Source: GCA-003244245 sp050699595
Lineage (GTDB): Bacteria > Actinomycetota > Actinomycetes > Mycobacteriales > Pseudonocardiaceae
Direction: 5' to 3'
NCBI GenBank assembly: GCA_050699595.1
Contig: JBOHFI010000004.1
Coordinates: 62,001 to 126,000 of the forward strand
Length of the DNA stretch: 64,000 bases
Shown piece after piece: positions 36,121 through 44,620 of this stretch. The notes beneath the pieces are model-generated. The model was not told the DNA's origin. It ran no database searches and saw nothing but the letters and a program-made list of their open reading frames with translations. The translations under genes were made by a program, and so were the position numbers. Every line of letters begins with the position of its first letter. The first letter of the stretch is position 1.

Positions 36121-36211
36121 ACCTGTCGGTGGGTGATCGTGTGGGATCCGCGCGCGATCTCGTCGGGCGCGCGCTGCGGGTCGTGGTATACATCGTCTAG
36201 GTATCCGGCCT

Positions 36212-37180
36212 TCATGAATTCTTCTCCAGCCTCCCACCTCGTCGCCCAGGGTACGGGTACTGCTCGCCGTGATTCCAGGGGAAGAGGTGCAGGTTCCAGG
36301 TGTTGAGGACATTGGTGTAGAGCGCGAGTCTGCTGACCAGGGAGAAGTACTGCTCTCTTGTTTCTACTTGGGGTAATATGTCGAGTGTCTGTTGGGTAAA
36401 CCGCCATAACGTCTTGAGGCCCGTGTAGCCGAGGAATTCAGCGGGAACCTTGATGAAAGTCGGCGTGAGCTCCTTCAATGTTCCCAGTGAGGTGTCGGTG
36501 GTCTGGCAGATCTTGATGAGCCCGTTGAGTGCGCAGTAACCCAACGGTCGGGCCTCGCCGTTGAGGAATACGAGCGTGGAGAAGTACTGCTCACGGCTAC
36601 CGGCACGACTATCGATCTGACCCTGGTACATCTTGATGATCTCATGGGGTGGCTCTATCCATACCCGCTGGGTCTCGTCGTGGATTTCGTCGATTATCTT
36701 CTGAATGTCGATCAGGTTTACCGGCGTGGGGCGAGGCAGTGCATGTTCTACGGCTGGATCACCCTTGCGGCGTACCCGTACCTCGATCGGCTGCTTGCTG
36801 TTCCAGGTGGCCTCCCAACAAGCTTGCCCAGCCTGTCGAAGCAGGCCGATGTGTTCGTCGAGGACCCGAGCGACTGGTGCTGCGGGCAGGTATTCACTCA
36901 ACGGTCCGTACTTCACGGCCAGGTGTTGCAGTTGAGAGAGGAAGATGGTGCCATCGGGTGACCGTGTGCGGTCTTCCTTGTGTTCGGCCTCAGTATAGAT
37001 GAGCTCCGGGTGCGGTACCAGATGATAGAGATGGTTACCCGACACCAGTGCGTGGTTCTGTAGACTGTTGTACGGCAGGAATTCATTCCACAACAGTTCG
37101 GCCAGCCGCGGGTTTTGGCCGGTAAACTCCGCTGTAACCGTGATGGCCGGTTGAACCCACTCGATTTCGATGTGACGCAT
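36212..37180 (-). CDS. Cucumopine synthase-related protein (tentative)
   Basis: The 322-residue protein starts IEIEWVQPAITVTAEF, contains QNHALVSGNHLYHLVPHPEL, a FLSQLQHLAVKYGPLSEYLP segment and a helical C-terminal half (LGTLKELTPTFIKVPAEFLG). I associate this combination, a cyclophilin-like N-terminal fold plus a helical bundle, with cucumopine synthase-related proteins of actinobacteria, but from memory only. The ATG at 37180 has GGGGAG 6-7 bases upstream. It is intact among debris. Opine-type synthesis should not be assumed. Confidence 0.5.
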   Translation of the reverse strand: MRHIEIEWVQPAITVTAEFTGQNPRLAELLWNEFLPYNSLQNHALVSGNHLYHLVPHPELIYTEAEHKEDRTRSPDGTIFLSQLQHLAVKYGPLSEYLPAAPVARVLDEHIGLLRQAGQACWEATWNSKQPIEVRVRRKGDPAVEHALPRPTPVNLIDIQKIIDEIHDETQRVWIEPPHEIIKMYQGQIDSRAGSREQYFSTLVFLNGEARPLGYCALNGLIKICQTTDTSLGTLKELTPTFIKVPAEFLGYTGLKTLWRFTQQTLDILPQVETREQYFSLVSRLALYTNVLNTWNLHLFPWNHGEQYPYPGRRGGRLEKNS

Positions 37181-37235
37181 GCGATTACTCCCCGGTGGGT
37201 TCTACCGCTATAGATGTGGATGAGCGGTGTGTGTG

Positions 37236-37610
37236 GTACGGCTGGGTGCCTGCTGGTTGGGGCGCACGGACGTGATCCAGGTTCTACGGCTCCTACGCTC
37301 GTTGATCCTGGAGCCGCCCGTGCGCGCTACAACCCTACTGAATCGTCTGTTGAATCTGCTAGGTGTGGCGGTGGTCGATTCGGGGTCTTGGCAGGTGAAG
37401 CCCGCTGGCGGTGAGGTACACGTGCGGGTTCGGTTGACGCAGCGGGTGCGAGTGTTCACGGAGTGCTCGTTTGCGATGACGCACCGGTATAACACGCGTG
37501 ACGTCGACTCGTCGTGGTGACATCGTGATCTGTGGCCGGGTGTGCCGGATCAGGGTGCGCAATGTGTTATCTTCCAACACGTGTCGTGACCACGACGCCT
37601 CACCGTATGA
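37236..37610 (+). pseudogene. Relic of an ISL3-like transposase N-terminus
   Basis: A plus-strand stretch reads VHVRVRLTQRVRVFTECSFA, THRYNTRDVDSSW, then a stop where ISL3-type transposases continue WRxLDLG. The adjoining frame gives VCRIRVRNVLSSNTC with CRDHDAS, like the next conserved stretch. The zinc-binding Cys pattern is damaged and the catalytic part is absent. It is a footprint of a transposable element in the island; no terminal repeats were identified. Confidence 0.5.
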
Positions 37611-37739
37611 TCAATGTCACGATGTGTTGACCGAGCGAAACCGGAGCCGCGTTGACGGACGAACGGGCGAGGCCCACAGTCATGAACTCGACGAAACCGA
37701 CTTACATCAACCCGGGAGCCCCACAACGTCGGTAACGTC

Positions 37740-37975
37740 GAGCTCACGGACGAGCTGGATTTCAGTCGCACGCTCGTCCTGATAAATTGCGACGCAGCGT
37801 TCGATGCGGCCGTAGAAATCTTCGTACCAGTGCCAGTCGTGGCGGTACTTCAGACCACTGTGTCGGCGCTGCTTCGATAGCAGCCAGGTATCCTTTACAG
37901 GAAGACTGCTTCTCGGTGAAGCCGGCGTTGTCCTTCGGTGCGAAGCGCAGGAAGTGGTTCGCTACATTGCACAGG
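37740..37975 (-). pseudogene. Decayed copy of the small gene at 43754-44146
   Basis: Minus-strand frames encode SLCNVANHFLRFAPKDNAGF and CKGYLAAIEAA, close to SLCDVVRHFLRFTPRGNANV and CKGYLTAVEAA of the intact gene; after a frame change come WHWYED and YQDERA-like residues. At the DNA level the two regions align through about 200 bp. It lies next to a decayed HTH-TPR gene, just as the intact copy lies next to an intact one. Confidence 0.65.
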
Positions 37976-37984
37976 CTGCCGAGA

Positions 37985-38765
37985 AGGGGGTGCATATCGG
38001 GACGAATACGACGGCGGTGCGGCGGATGCTGGAGGGGTGCCAGCCGCGGTGGCCGGTGCCCCGGCTGGTGACCAAGGTGCTGTCTTGGCAGTTTCGCCAC
38101 GAGGTCAGCGTCACCGAGTGCGGGTGCGGCTGACCGCACTCCCGCGGCTGAGGATCTCTACGATGGTGTGAGTTGTTCTGGGACACTCGACGGGACGCTC
38201 CGCACGGTCGTCGAGTTGTCGGGACAGGACATGCGCCGACGGAAGTTCCTGGTGGGCTCCGTGTTCAGCGCGGCGGCCTTCTCCGAACCTGCGCTGGTGG
38301 CGCAACGCTACTTCATCCAGGGCCCGTCGCGCAGTACTGGAAGCCCAGCGGTACTACGAGTCGATGCGCCCCGAGGACGAGCCCCTGGTGCTGGGCCTCA
38401 ACACCGAAGCCGCGTCCGCGGCAGACCTCGCCAAGTGTCTGAGCGACATCGGCGAGCTTGCGCAGGCCATCAATCTCGGTGCTGCTGTGTTGCGTGATTA
38501 CGGACCCTGGCGGGTTCGGGCCCGCTGTTTCGTGCAGGCCGACCTCACCGGCACTCATCTTGTCGGTCGTGATTTCGAGCAGGCCGCCGCGCTGGGTTGA
38601 CCTGCGCTGCGGACCGCCGCGCAGGTCAACCCCGCTCGTACCCATGACCGGCTGCGCACGCTGCAACGGCAGATCCAGTCGCTGCGGGCCGGCTCACCGC
38701 ACCTGCGTGAGCTGGACGAGCGGATCACCAGCCTCCTCGGCTGCGGCGGTGCCCGACAGGACTGA
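37985..38765 (+). pseudogene. HTH-TPR regulator, decayed copy A
   Basis: This is a shrunken copy of the two 496-residue regulators at 44621 and 55763. Recognisable pieces are GTNTTAVRRMLEG (HTH part), SCSGTLDGTLRTVVELSGQD, RRKFLVGSVFSAAAFSEPAL, AQRYFIQG and PWRVRARCFVQADL to LDERIT. Two internal deletions and several frame changes remove most of the TPR region. Downstream DNA remains similar to that after copy B for about 150 bp. Confidence 0.85.
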
Positions 38766-38926
38766 GCATGGCGACCCGCGGTGAGAGTCGTTCGGGTGCC
38801 GAGAGGGGTCGAGTTCCGTCCGCGCGGTGCTCACGAACCTTCGAGTACTCTGCGCCCACGCGCGATCACTTGAAGTGTTGCCCGCGCCAGTGTTGAGGCT
38901 GCACGTCTTCGCGGGGAGGAGTCGTA

Positions 38927-39268
38927 TTGACCGAAATGGTGATTTTTGATCTTGCGGAGGGTTCGACGGTCCTGGTGGAGGTGGACGAGGACAACCTCGG
39001 TATCGAGCGGGTCAGCCGGGGTCGGGACGGGGTGGTCGAGGCGGGCCGTCGGTTGACGGAGGTGTTGGGCAGCGTGCGTGATGCGGCTCGGGAGTCGATG
39101 GACGTGTTGCGGACGCTGTCGCCGGACCGGATCGAGTTGGAGTTCGGTGTGAAGTTGGCGGGTGAGGCGGGGGCGATCATCGCGAAAACAGCGGCCGAGG
39201 GCCATTTCACCGTGAAGCTGACCTGGACGCCCGACGCCGGGGCCAGTGATGGGTCGCAGGTTGCTTGA
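38927..39268 (+). CDS. Trypsin-co-occurring domain 1 (Trypco1) protein
   Basis: The 113-residue protein has the Trypco1/CU044_2847 pattern: strand-rich start (IFDLAEGSTVLVEVDED), middle helix (LTEVLGSVRDAARESMDVL) and ending RIELEFGVKLAGEAGAIIAK. Such proteins are encoded next to trypsin-like and NTPase proteins in predicted conflict systems. The TTG start has GGGGAGGAG upstream. The next gene starts within its 3' end, so both are made together. Confidence 0.82.
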   Translation: MTEMVIFDLAEGSTVLVEVDEDNLGIERVSRGRDGVVEAGRRLTEVLGSVRDAARESMDVLRTLSPDRIELEFGVKLAGEAGAIIAKTAAEGHFTVKLTWTPDAGASDGSQVA

Positions 39269-42200
39269 GCACCGGCCCTCGCGGGTGCGCGACACCTCCG
39301 CCGTGAATGGTGGCTCTCCGGTGGTGGACGCGGTAGCCAGCCGGCCGGCGGACGTGCAGCGGGCACTCGATGCCGCGATGGTGCGCATCCGCAGCCATAC
39401 CGGCGAGGTCGTCGGCAGCGGGTTCCTGGTCGGGGCGGGTCATGTCGTGACCTGCGCTCACGTGGTGGCGCGGGCGCTGGGCAGGCAGACCCAGCAAGCC
39501 CCAGCCGAGACCGACACGGTGTCGCTGGACTTCCCGCTCGTCGCCGCCGGGGTCATGGTGCACGCCCGGGTCGAGGTATGGCACCCGATCCAGGACGACG
39601 ACAAGGGTGACATCGCTGTTCTCGCGCTGGTGGCCGACCCCCCAGCCGGAGTTCTCCCCGCCTTTCTGGTGGCCGCTGAGGACTTCTGGTCGCACCCGTT
39701 TCGCGTATTCGGCTTTCCCCGTCGCCATGACCACGGTGTGTGGGCCTCGGGTGTCCTCCGGGCTCGCCAGGCCGCCGGCTGGGTGCAGATGGAGAGCGGC
39801 CCCTCGGGATATCCCGTCGAGGCCGGTTTCAGCGGTGCCGTCGTCTGGGACGACGAGGTGGCTGGCGTCGTCGGCATGACCGTGGCCGCGGACGCGCGCG
39901 GTGACCTCAGGGCTGCCTACTTGATACCCACGGAGGAATTGATCCGGGCCTGGCCGCCGCTGGCGGGTCGAACCGTGCCGCCCTGCCCGTATCGCGGTTT
40001 GCATGCTTTTCGAGAGCGAGATGTGAGTGTTTTCCACGGTCGGCAGGACCTCACCGACCGGCTTGCCACGGAAGTGCGACGCAGGCCGCTCGTCGCGGTC
40101 GTCGGGCCTTCGGGCAGTGGCAAGTCCTCGGTGGTGTTCGCGGGCCTGCTGCCGTGGATATTGCGGAAACAGGGCTGGCTGGCCATCAGCATGCGTCCCG
40201 CGCACGGGTCGTCACCGCTTTTCGCCCTGGCTGCCGCTCTCCTCCCTTTCCTTGAACCCGATCAGGCCGAGACCGAGCGTCTCACCGCATTGGGCCAGCT
40301 CACGACGGTGCTGCGCGACGGGCATTTACCCGACGTGATCGACAGGGTCCTGACGCGAGCGGGCAAGACCGACGTACTGCTGGTGGTGGATCAGTTCGAA
40401 GAGCTTTTCGCGCGCGAGGGAGTCGGTGCTGGCGAGTTCATCGGTGTTCTGCTGTCGGCGCTGCACGCCCCAGTGGGCCTGATCGTTGTTCTGACCCTGC
40501 GCGCTGATTTCCTGGGGCAGGCGTTGCAGGATCCGGCGTTGGCGGCGGCCCTGGAAGGGGCGGTCACCACGATTGGGCAGATGGGTCGCGATCAGCTCCG
40601 CGCGGTCATCGAGGGGCCGCTGCCGACAGGAGTGCGATACGAGGCCGGCCTGGTCGAGCGGATCCTCGGCGACGTGGGGGAGACGCCCGGCAGCCTGCCG
40701 CTGCTGGAATTCGCCCTCACCCTGCTGTGGGAGCGACAGGATCGGGGCACGCTGACCCACTCGGCGTATGAGCAGCTCGGCGGGGTCAGCGGCGCCCTGG
40801 CCAGCTATGCCGAACGGGTCTACCTCGACCAGCTGCTCCCGGAGGATCAGGAAGAGGCCCGCCGCCTGCTGATCCAACTCGTCCGCCCGTCGGAGGTCGG
40901 CGAACCGGTGCGCCGGATAGCCCGGCGCCCAGAGCTCGGCGAGCCACGCTGGCAACTCGGCCAGCGGCTTGCCGCGACCAGGCTCCTCGTCACTGACCGG
41001 GACCCGACCGGGGTCGAGTCGATCGAACTGGTGCACGAAGCCCTGATCGGCGGGTGGTCGCGGCTGCACCAATGGTTCGACGAGGACCGCGCCTTCCGCA
41101 CCTGGCAGGAACAGGTACGCGGTTCCCTCGCCCAGTGGGAGACGGTGCGGCGCAACGAGGGCGCGTTGCTCCGCGGAGCACCACTGGCAGAGGCCGAGCG
41201 CTGGCTCACCGAACGCCCGGAGGACCTCGGCGCCCCGGAGCGGCAGTTCATCCAGGCCAGTCGCGCCCTCCGGACCAGATCCGTGCGCCGATTGCGCGTG
41301 GTAGCGGCGGTTCTGGCCCTGCTGCTGCTCGTCGCCTCGGGCCTGGGTGGGGTCGCCTTCTGGCAGACCAACCGAGCCGACAAGCAGAGCAAGATAGCCC
41401 AGTCACGTGCACTGGTGACGCAGGCGAACTTGCTCGCGTATTCCCAACCGGATGTCGCGATGCTGCTGGCTGCCACTGCCTACAAGATCGCGGATACCAC
41501 AGAGGCCACTGATACACTAACGAAGATAGCCAGTCGGTGGCAGCGCGCCGACAAGCTGCTCGCAACTGGCATGCGAGACAGTTCTACGATTGCGTTCGAT
41601 CCTGTCGACCCCACGATGGTTGCACTGACCAGCTCCCATGAAATTCAGCTGTGGGATATCAAGAGAAATATCCGCCGCGGTCGGCTCAATGTAGACGGAA
41701 AAATTAGTAACTCGACCTTCAGTCCAGACGGGCTCATGCTCGCTTACATACAGAACACCGAGCAGGCGAGCAAGGTTGTTCTGTGGTCTCATGCGGAGAA
41801 CCGGGCGGCGCGGGAAATACCATTAATTCTCAACTCTGGTGAATACACCGGAAAGCTGAACTTCAGTCCGGATGGTAAATTTATCGGCGTCTGCATTCGA
41901 CAGCGGATTCAGTTGTTTCCCCTAGATTCTAGCGGTCCTAGTTACTCGATACCGCTCGTTCGCGACTCCCAATGTGCTTTCGGTTTTAGGGGTGGGAGCC
42001 GCGAGCTGGCGTACATCGACGGTGACGAAATCGTGACGTGGGACATCTCCGCAGGCAGGGTGGCTACGCGCGCAAGCCCAGGCCCGCCTAAAAGTAGACA
42101 GCCAGGTCCGCTACCGAGCCCGGACGACCCATTTTTCTTCAAGCGTGGCTCAACCTTCGCTGTGGCGCCAGACGGGCAATACGCGATGTACAACAACGGC

Positions 42201-43424
42201 ACTGTCGGAGGCTGCGCTTGGTGGAACTTCGATCGTCAGGAGGCGCAAGCGATCCGGATTTCCGGCGCTTCCTATGTTGGGATTTTCTTCACTCCTAACG
42301 GTCGCCGCGCAATCATGCCCCTGTCTGGCGGTACGATTCTCTTCGACGCGGCGCAACGGACGCCAATCGCTGCCTATGGAAGGGGTGTGCTCAGTCCGGA
42401 CGGACGCATGATCGCTGACGTCAACGGATTCGGCGTAATCGCGCTCACCGACACCGGCCTGCATCACGGAATCCCCGTTGATCCAAATCTAATCGCGATC
42501 CAGCCCGACAATGAACACCTCACCACCGTCTCTGCCGGTAACGTGGCTATCTATTCGATCAAAAATTCCGAATCTATCATCGTGCAAAATTCCACGACTG
42601 ATCGATCAGATAAGAGCGGGGTCGAGACTCTCAGCGAGAATGGCCTGCGTTACGCTTTTGTGGATGATCGCAAGCAAAAAATCAGCTTGCTCGATGTCCC
42701 GTCTTCGCATGCCTTGGAAGTGTCCATCGAAGGAAACCCCAGCGACGTGCTCCGGCTCTCCTTAGATCCCAGTGGCGACTTCTTGGCGTACGCCCAGAAA
42801 TCCGAGATTATTGTCTGGTCCGTCAAGGATGACGTCGAAATTTCAAGGATCCCCTTACCTGAGGGTCACGCGGCAAGAGAATTGGCAGTCAGTCGAGGAG
42901 GCCGATATGTTGCCGCGAGCGATCCCAGTGGCGAGGCCCGGCTGTGGGACACCAGCTCCCGTGACCACACTGGGACTGCCCTCCCGTCGGACGATGAACA
43001 ATCAATGAGCTTCAGCCCGGACGGAAGATGGCTGAGTATCGGCGGCCAGAATGAAACAAGGCTATGGAACATCAATGAAAAGAAGATTGATAATCGGCGA
43101 ATTCCGGTGGGCGGTTCCTCGGTCAAGTTCAGCAGGGACGGCTCCCTCCTCGCCGTGAAAGAAAGCCAGTACGGAGAAATTTCAGTATGGAATGTGCGTG
43201 ACGTTCAACTCGTAGGAGGAACCAGAGCATCGGAGTTAAGATCCGTTGCGTTCACGTCCGATAATGGTCGACTCGCCGTGAGCGGCGGAGGAGTCTTCGT
43301 GGACCCTTACGATGCCTCCTGGGCGCTGCGGCGCGTCTGCGACATCGTCAAGAGAGATCTCACCCCCAAGGAATGGAACAAGTACCTGTCTGGGTCTGAC
43401 TACATATCCACCTGCACGCGCTGA
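39246..43424 (+). CDS. Trypsin-like protease - nSTAND ATPase - WD40 repeat protein
   Basis: This is a 1392-residue multidomain protein. Residues 40-235 form a trypsin-like protease with triad His72 (TCAHVV), Asp122 (KGDIAVL) and Ser196 (GFSGAVV). Residues 255-620 form an nSTAND1 ATPase with Walker A (GPSGSGKSS, Lys293) and Walker B (VLLVVDQFEEL, Asp382). A transmembrane helix (about 682-706) precedes a helical region and, from about 780, some ten WD40 blades (FSPDG, LWDI repeats). The WD40 half is AT-richer. Starts at 39246, 39249 or a GTG at 39303 are possible. The layout suggests target sensing by WD40, ATP-driven oligomerisation and activation of the protease; that is inference. Confidence 0.9.
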   Translation: MMGRRLLEHRPSRVRDTSAVNGGSPVVDAVASRPADVQRALDAAMVRIRSHTGEVVGSGFLVGAGHVVTCAHVVARALGRQTQQAPAETDTVSLDFPLVAAGVMVHARVEVWHPIQDDDKGDIAVLALVADPPAGVLPAFLVAAEDFWSHPFRVFGFPRRHDHGVWASGVLRARQAAGWVQMESGPSGYPVEAGFSGAVVWDDEVAGVVGMTVAADARGDLRAAYLIPTEELIRAWPPLAGRTVPPCPYRGLHAFRERDVSVFHGRQDLTDRLATEVRRRPLVAVVGPSGSGKSSVVFAGLLPWILRKQGWLAISMRPAHGSSPLFALAAALLPFLEPDQAETERLTALGQLTTVLRDGHLPDVIDRVLTRAGKTDVLLVVDQFEELFAREGVGAGEFIGVLLSALHAPVGLIVVLTLRADFLGQALQDPALAAALEGAVTTIGQMGRDQLRAVIEGPLPTGVRYEAGLVERILGDVGETPGSLPLLEFALTLLWERQDRGTLTHSAYEQLGGVSGALASYAERVYLDQLLPEDQEEARRLLIQLVRPSEVGEPVRRIARRPELGEPRWQLGQRLAATRLLVTDRDPTGVESIELVHEALIGGWSRLHQWFDEDRAFRTWQEQVRGSLAQWETVRRNEGALLRGAPLAEAERWLTERPEDLGAPERQFIQASRALRTRSVRRLRVVAAVLALLLLVASGLGGVAFWQTNRADKQSKIAQSRALVTQANLLAYSQPDVAMLLAATAYKIADTTEATDTLTKIASRWQRADKLLATGMRDSSTIAFDPVDPTMVALTSSHEIQLWDIKRNIRRGRLNVDGKISNSTFSPDGLMLAYIQNTEQASKVVLWSHAENRAAREIPLILNSGEYTGKLNFSPDGKFIGVCIRQRIQLFPLDSSGPSYSIPLVRDSQCAFGFRGGSRELAYIDGDEIVTWDISAGRVATRASPGPPKSRQPGPLPSPDDPFFFKRGSTFAVAPDGQYAMYNNGTVGGCAWWNFDRQEAQAIRISGASYVGIFFTPNGRRAIMPLSGGTILFDAAQRTPIAAYGRGVLSPDGRMIADVNGFGVIALTDTGLHHGIPVDPNLIAIQPDNEHLTTVSAGNVAIYSIKNSESIIVQNSTTDRSDKSGVETLSENGLRYAFVDDRKQKISLLDVPSSHALEVSIEGNPSDVLRLSLDPSGDFLAYAQKSEIIVWSVKDDVEISRIPLPEGHAARELAVSRGGRYVAASDPSGEARLWDTSSRDHTGTALPSDDEQSMSFSPDGRWLSIGGQNETRLWNINEKKIDNRRIPVGGSSVKFSRDGSLLAVKESQYGEISVWNVRDVQLVGGTRASELRSVAFTSDNGRLAVSGGGVFVDPYDASWALRRVCDIVKRDLTPKEWNKYLSGSDYISTCTR

Positions 43425-43753
43425 CCCGAGCAGTTGCGCCAGGTTCTTCTATACCTTGACCATGCAGGCTGCTGTCTGTCAGCGTGGCGCACAACACCAC
43501 GATGACAGCGGGGGTGCCGCTTGCGTTGCACTCCTGGAAATCTGCTGGCATCGTGATGCGCGTTCCACCAGTGCATCCGCCCAGTTACCGCTTGCCGGCT
43601 ATGAACTGCAGATTTCGTTCATGCGTGGCACGTGTCATGGCCATGCAGTTTCGGCCATTCGAGGATCTTGGTTCTGCGGAACGTTGTTGGCTGCGCTTGG
43701 CGCTGCTTGATTGAGCTTGGACGAGGGTATCAGCAGCTCGCATGCCTGCCGGA
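43425..43753. other. Intergenic region, nothing recognised
   Basis: This 329-base region lies between the nSTAND gene and a convergent small gene. Short frames are present on both strands but none is supported. No clear terminator hairpin was found. Confidence 0.4.
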
Positions 43754-44146
43754 TCATGATGCCTGTTCCTGGGGTGTTGGCGCGGCGCGTGTTGCCTGGG
43801 CCGTCGGCGGCAAAGACCGGACATTGCAGCTGGCCCGCTGGATTTCAGCTGAGCGCTCGTCCTGGTAAATTGTGACGCAGCGGCTGATGCAGCTGCGCAG
43901 ATCCTCGTACCAGCGCCAGTCGCAGTCGTATTTTAGCTCATGAACTGACGCCGCCTCGACCGCCGTCAGGTACCCCTTGCAGTAGGCCAGTTTTCCGGTA
44001 ACATTAGCGTTGCCTCTCGGCGTGAAGCGCAGGAAGTGGCGCACCACGTCGCACAGGCTTGCGTGCACCGGCCATGGCGGCACGATCCACCGGCCGGGGT
44101 TATCGGTATTCGGGATACCGGTGGTTGGTTCGCTTGTCGCGCTCAC
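43754..44146 (-). CDS. Small protein of unknown function, island module gene
   Basis: The 130-residue protein has a central part PPWPVHASLCDVVRHFLRFT, CKGYLTAVEAASVHELKYDC and WRWYEDLRSCISRCVTIYQD and low-complexity ends. The GTG start overlaps the stop of the zinc-finger gene (GTGA), so the two are made together. A decayed copy occurs at 37740-37975 beside another HTH-TPR gene, so the pair travels with that regulator. Family not recognised. Confidence 0.6.
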   Translation of the reverse strand: MSATSEPTTGIPNTDNPGRWIVPPWPVHASLCDVVRHFLRFTPRGNANVTGKLAYCKGYLTAVEAASVHELKYDCDWRWYEDLRSCISRCVTIYQDERSAEIQRASCNVRSLPPTAQATRAAPTPQEQAS

Positions 44147-44418
44147 GTCTGGTCGCCTCTCGTGCCGGGTATCGTGGACGCTCGTAGCCCGAGGTGTGTA
44201 CCGGCGGCGGACCAGCATTCAGGGCAGACCGGCCATCGCCACTCGGCGTTGCTCACTCGTGTTCGCGTCAGTTCTCGCCCACAGAATGTGGTGATCAGCT
44301 CGCCGGGTGGCAGGTTTTGGTCGAGGATCCCGGCCGCGTGGAGCCTGCTGTCGATGGGCAGCCAGAAGAACGACTGGGGTTGCGGGAAGCTCGTGGCTCC
44401 TGGCGGGTCGAGGCGCAC
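44143..44418 (-). CDS. zf-HC3-like small zinc-finger protein
   Basis: The 91-residue protein has SFFWLPIDSRLHAAGILDQN, FCGRELTR and CPECW, giving a His-Cys-Cys-Cys set that could bind zinc (zf-HC3 type). I start at the GTG at 44418 because AAGGAGGT lies 8 bases upstream, an ideal ribosome site. It is translated with the next small gene and faces away from HTH-TPR copy B, with about 200 bp of shared promoter region between. Confidence 0.68.
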   Translation of the reverse strand: MRLDPPGATSFPQPQSFFWLPIDSRLHAAGILDQNLPPGELITTFCGRELTRTRVSNAEWRWPVCPECWSAAGTHLGLRASTIPGTRGDQT

Positions 44419-44554
44419 GGTGTTGTACCTCCTTGGCGGATGGCGCGATGAGGGTCGTGGTGGGCATTCTGGGCTTGGGCTCCGGCGGCAATGGACCGGC
44501 ATGGTCAGTGAAACGTGTGGTTGCGAGGGTGGGTGGGTGACATGGTGTGGCAAT

Positions 44555-44595
44555 GACTCCGGTTGGCGACCGGAGTCCCACTTCCGTCCCACTTC
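44555..44595 (+). promoter_or_regulatory. Operator-like repeats before HTH-TPR copy B
   Basis: GACTCCGGT and ACCGGAGTC (44555-44563, 44569-44577) form a perfect 9-bp inverted repeat that runs into two direct repeats TCCCACTTC (44576-44584, 44587-44595), 11 bases apart and 26 bases before the ATG. The same direct repeats at the same distance precede copy C (55718-55737). They are good candidates for an autoregulatory site. Confidence 0.5.
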
Positions 44596-44620
44596 GCGTA
44601 GTGGCTTTACAGGGTGTCTC

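Noticed and set aside
41530..43400. AT-richer half of the nSTAND gene as a separate inserted gene
   Set aside because: The frame is continuous and the WD40 blades are the expected C-terminal part of this protein type.
43425..43870. Short open frames on both strands after the nSTAND gene
   Set aside because: None has a ribosome site or recognisable pattern, and frames on opposite strands overlap.
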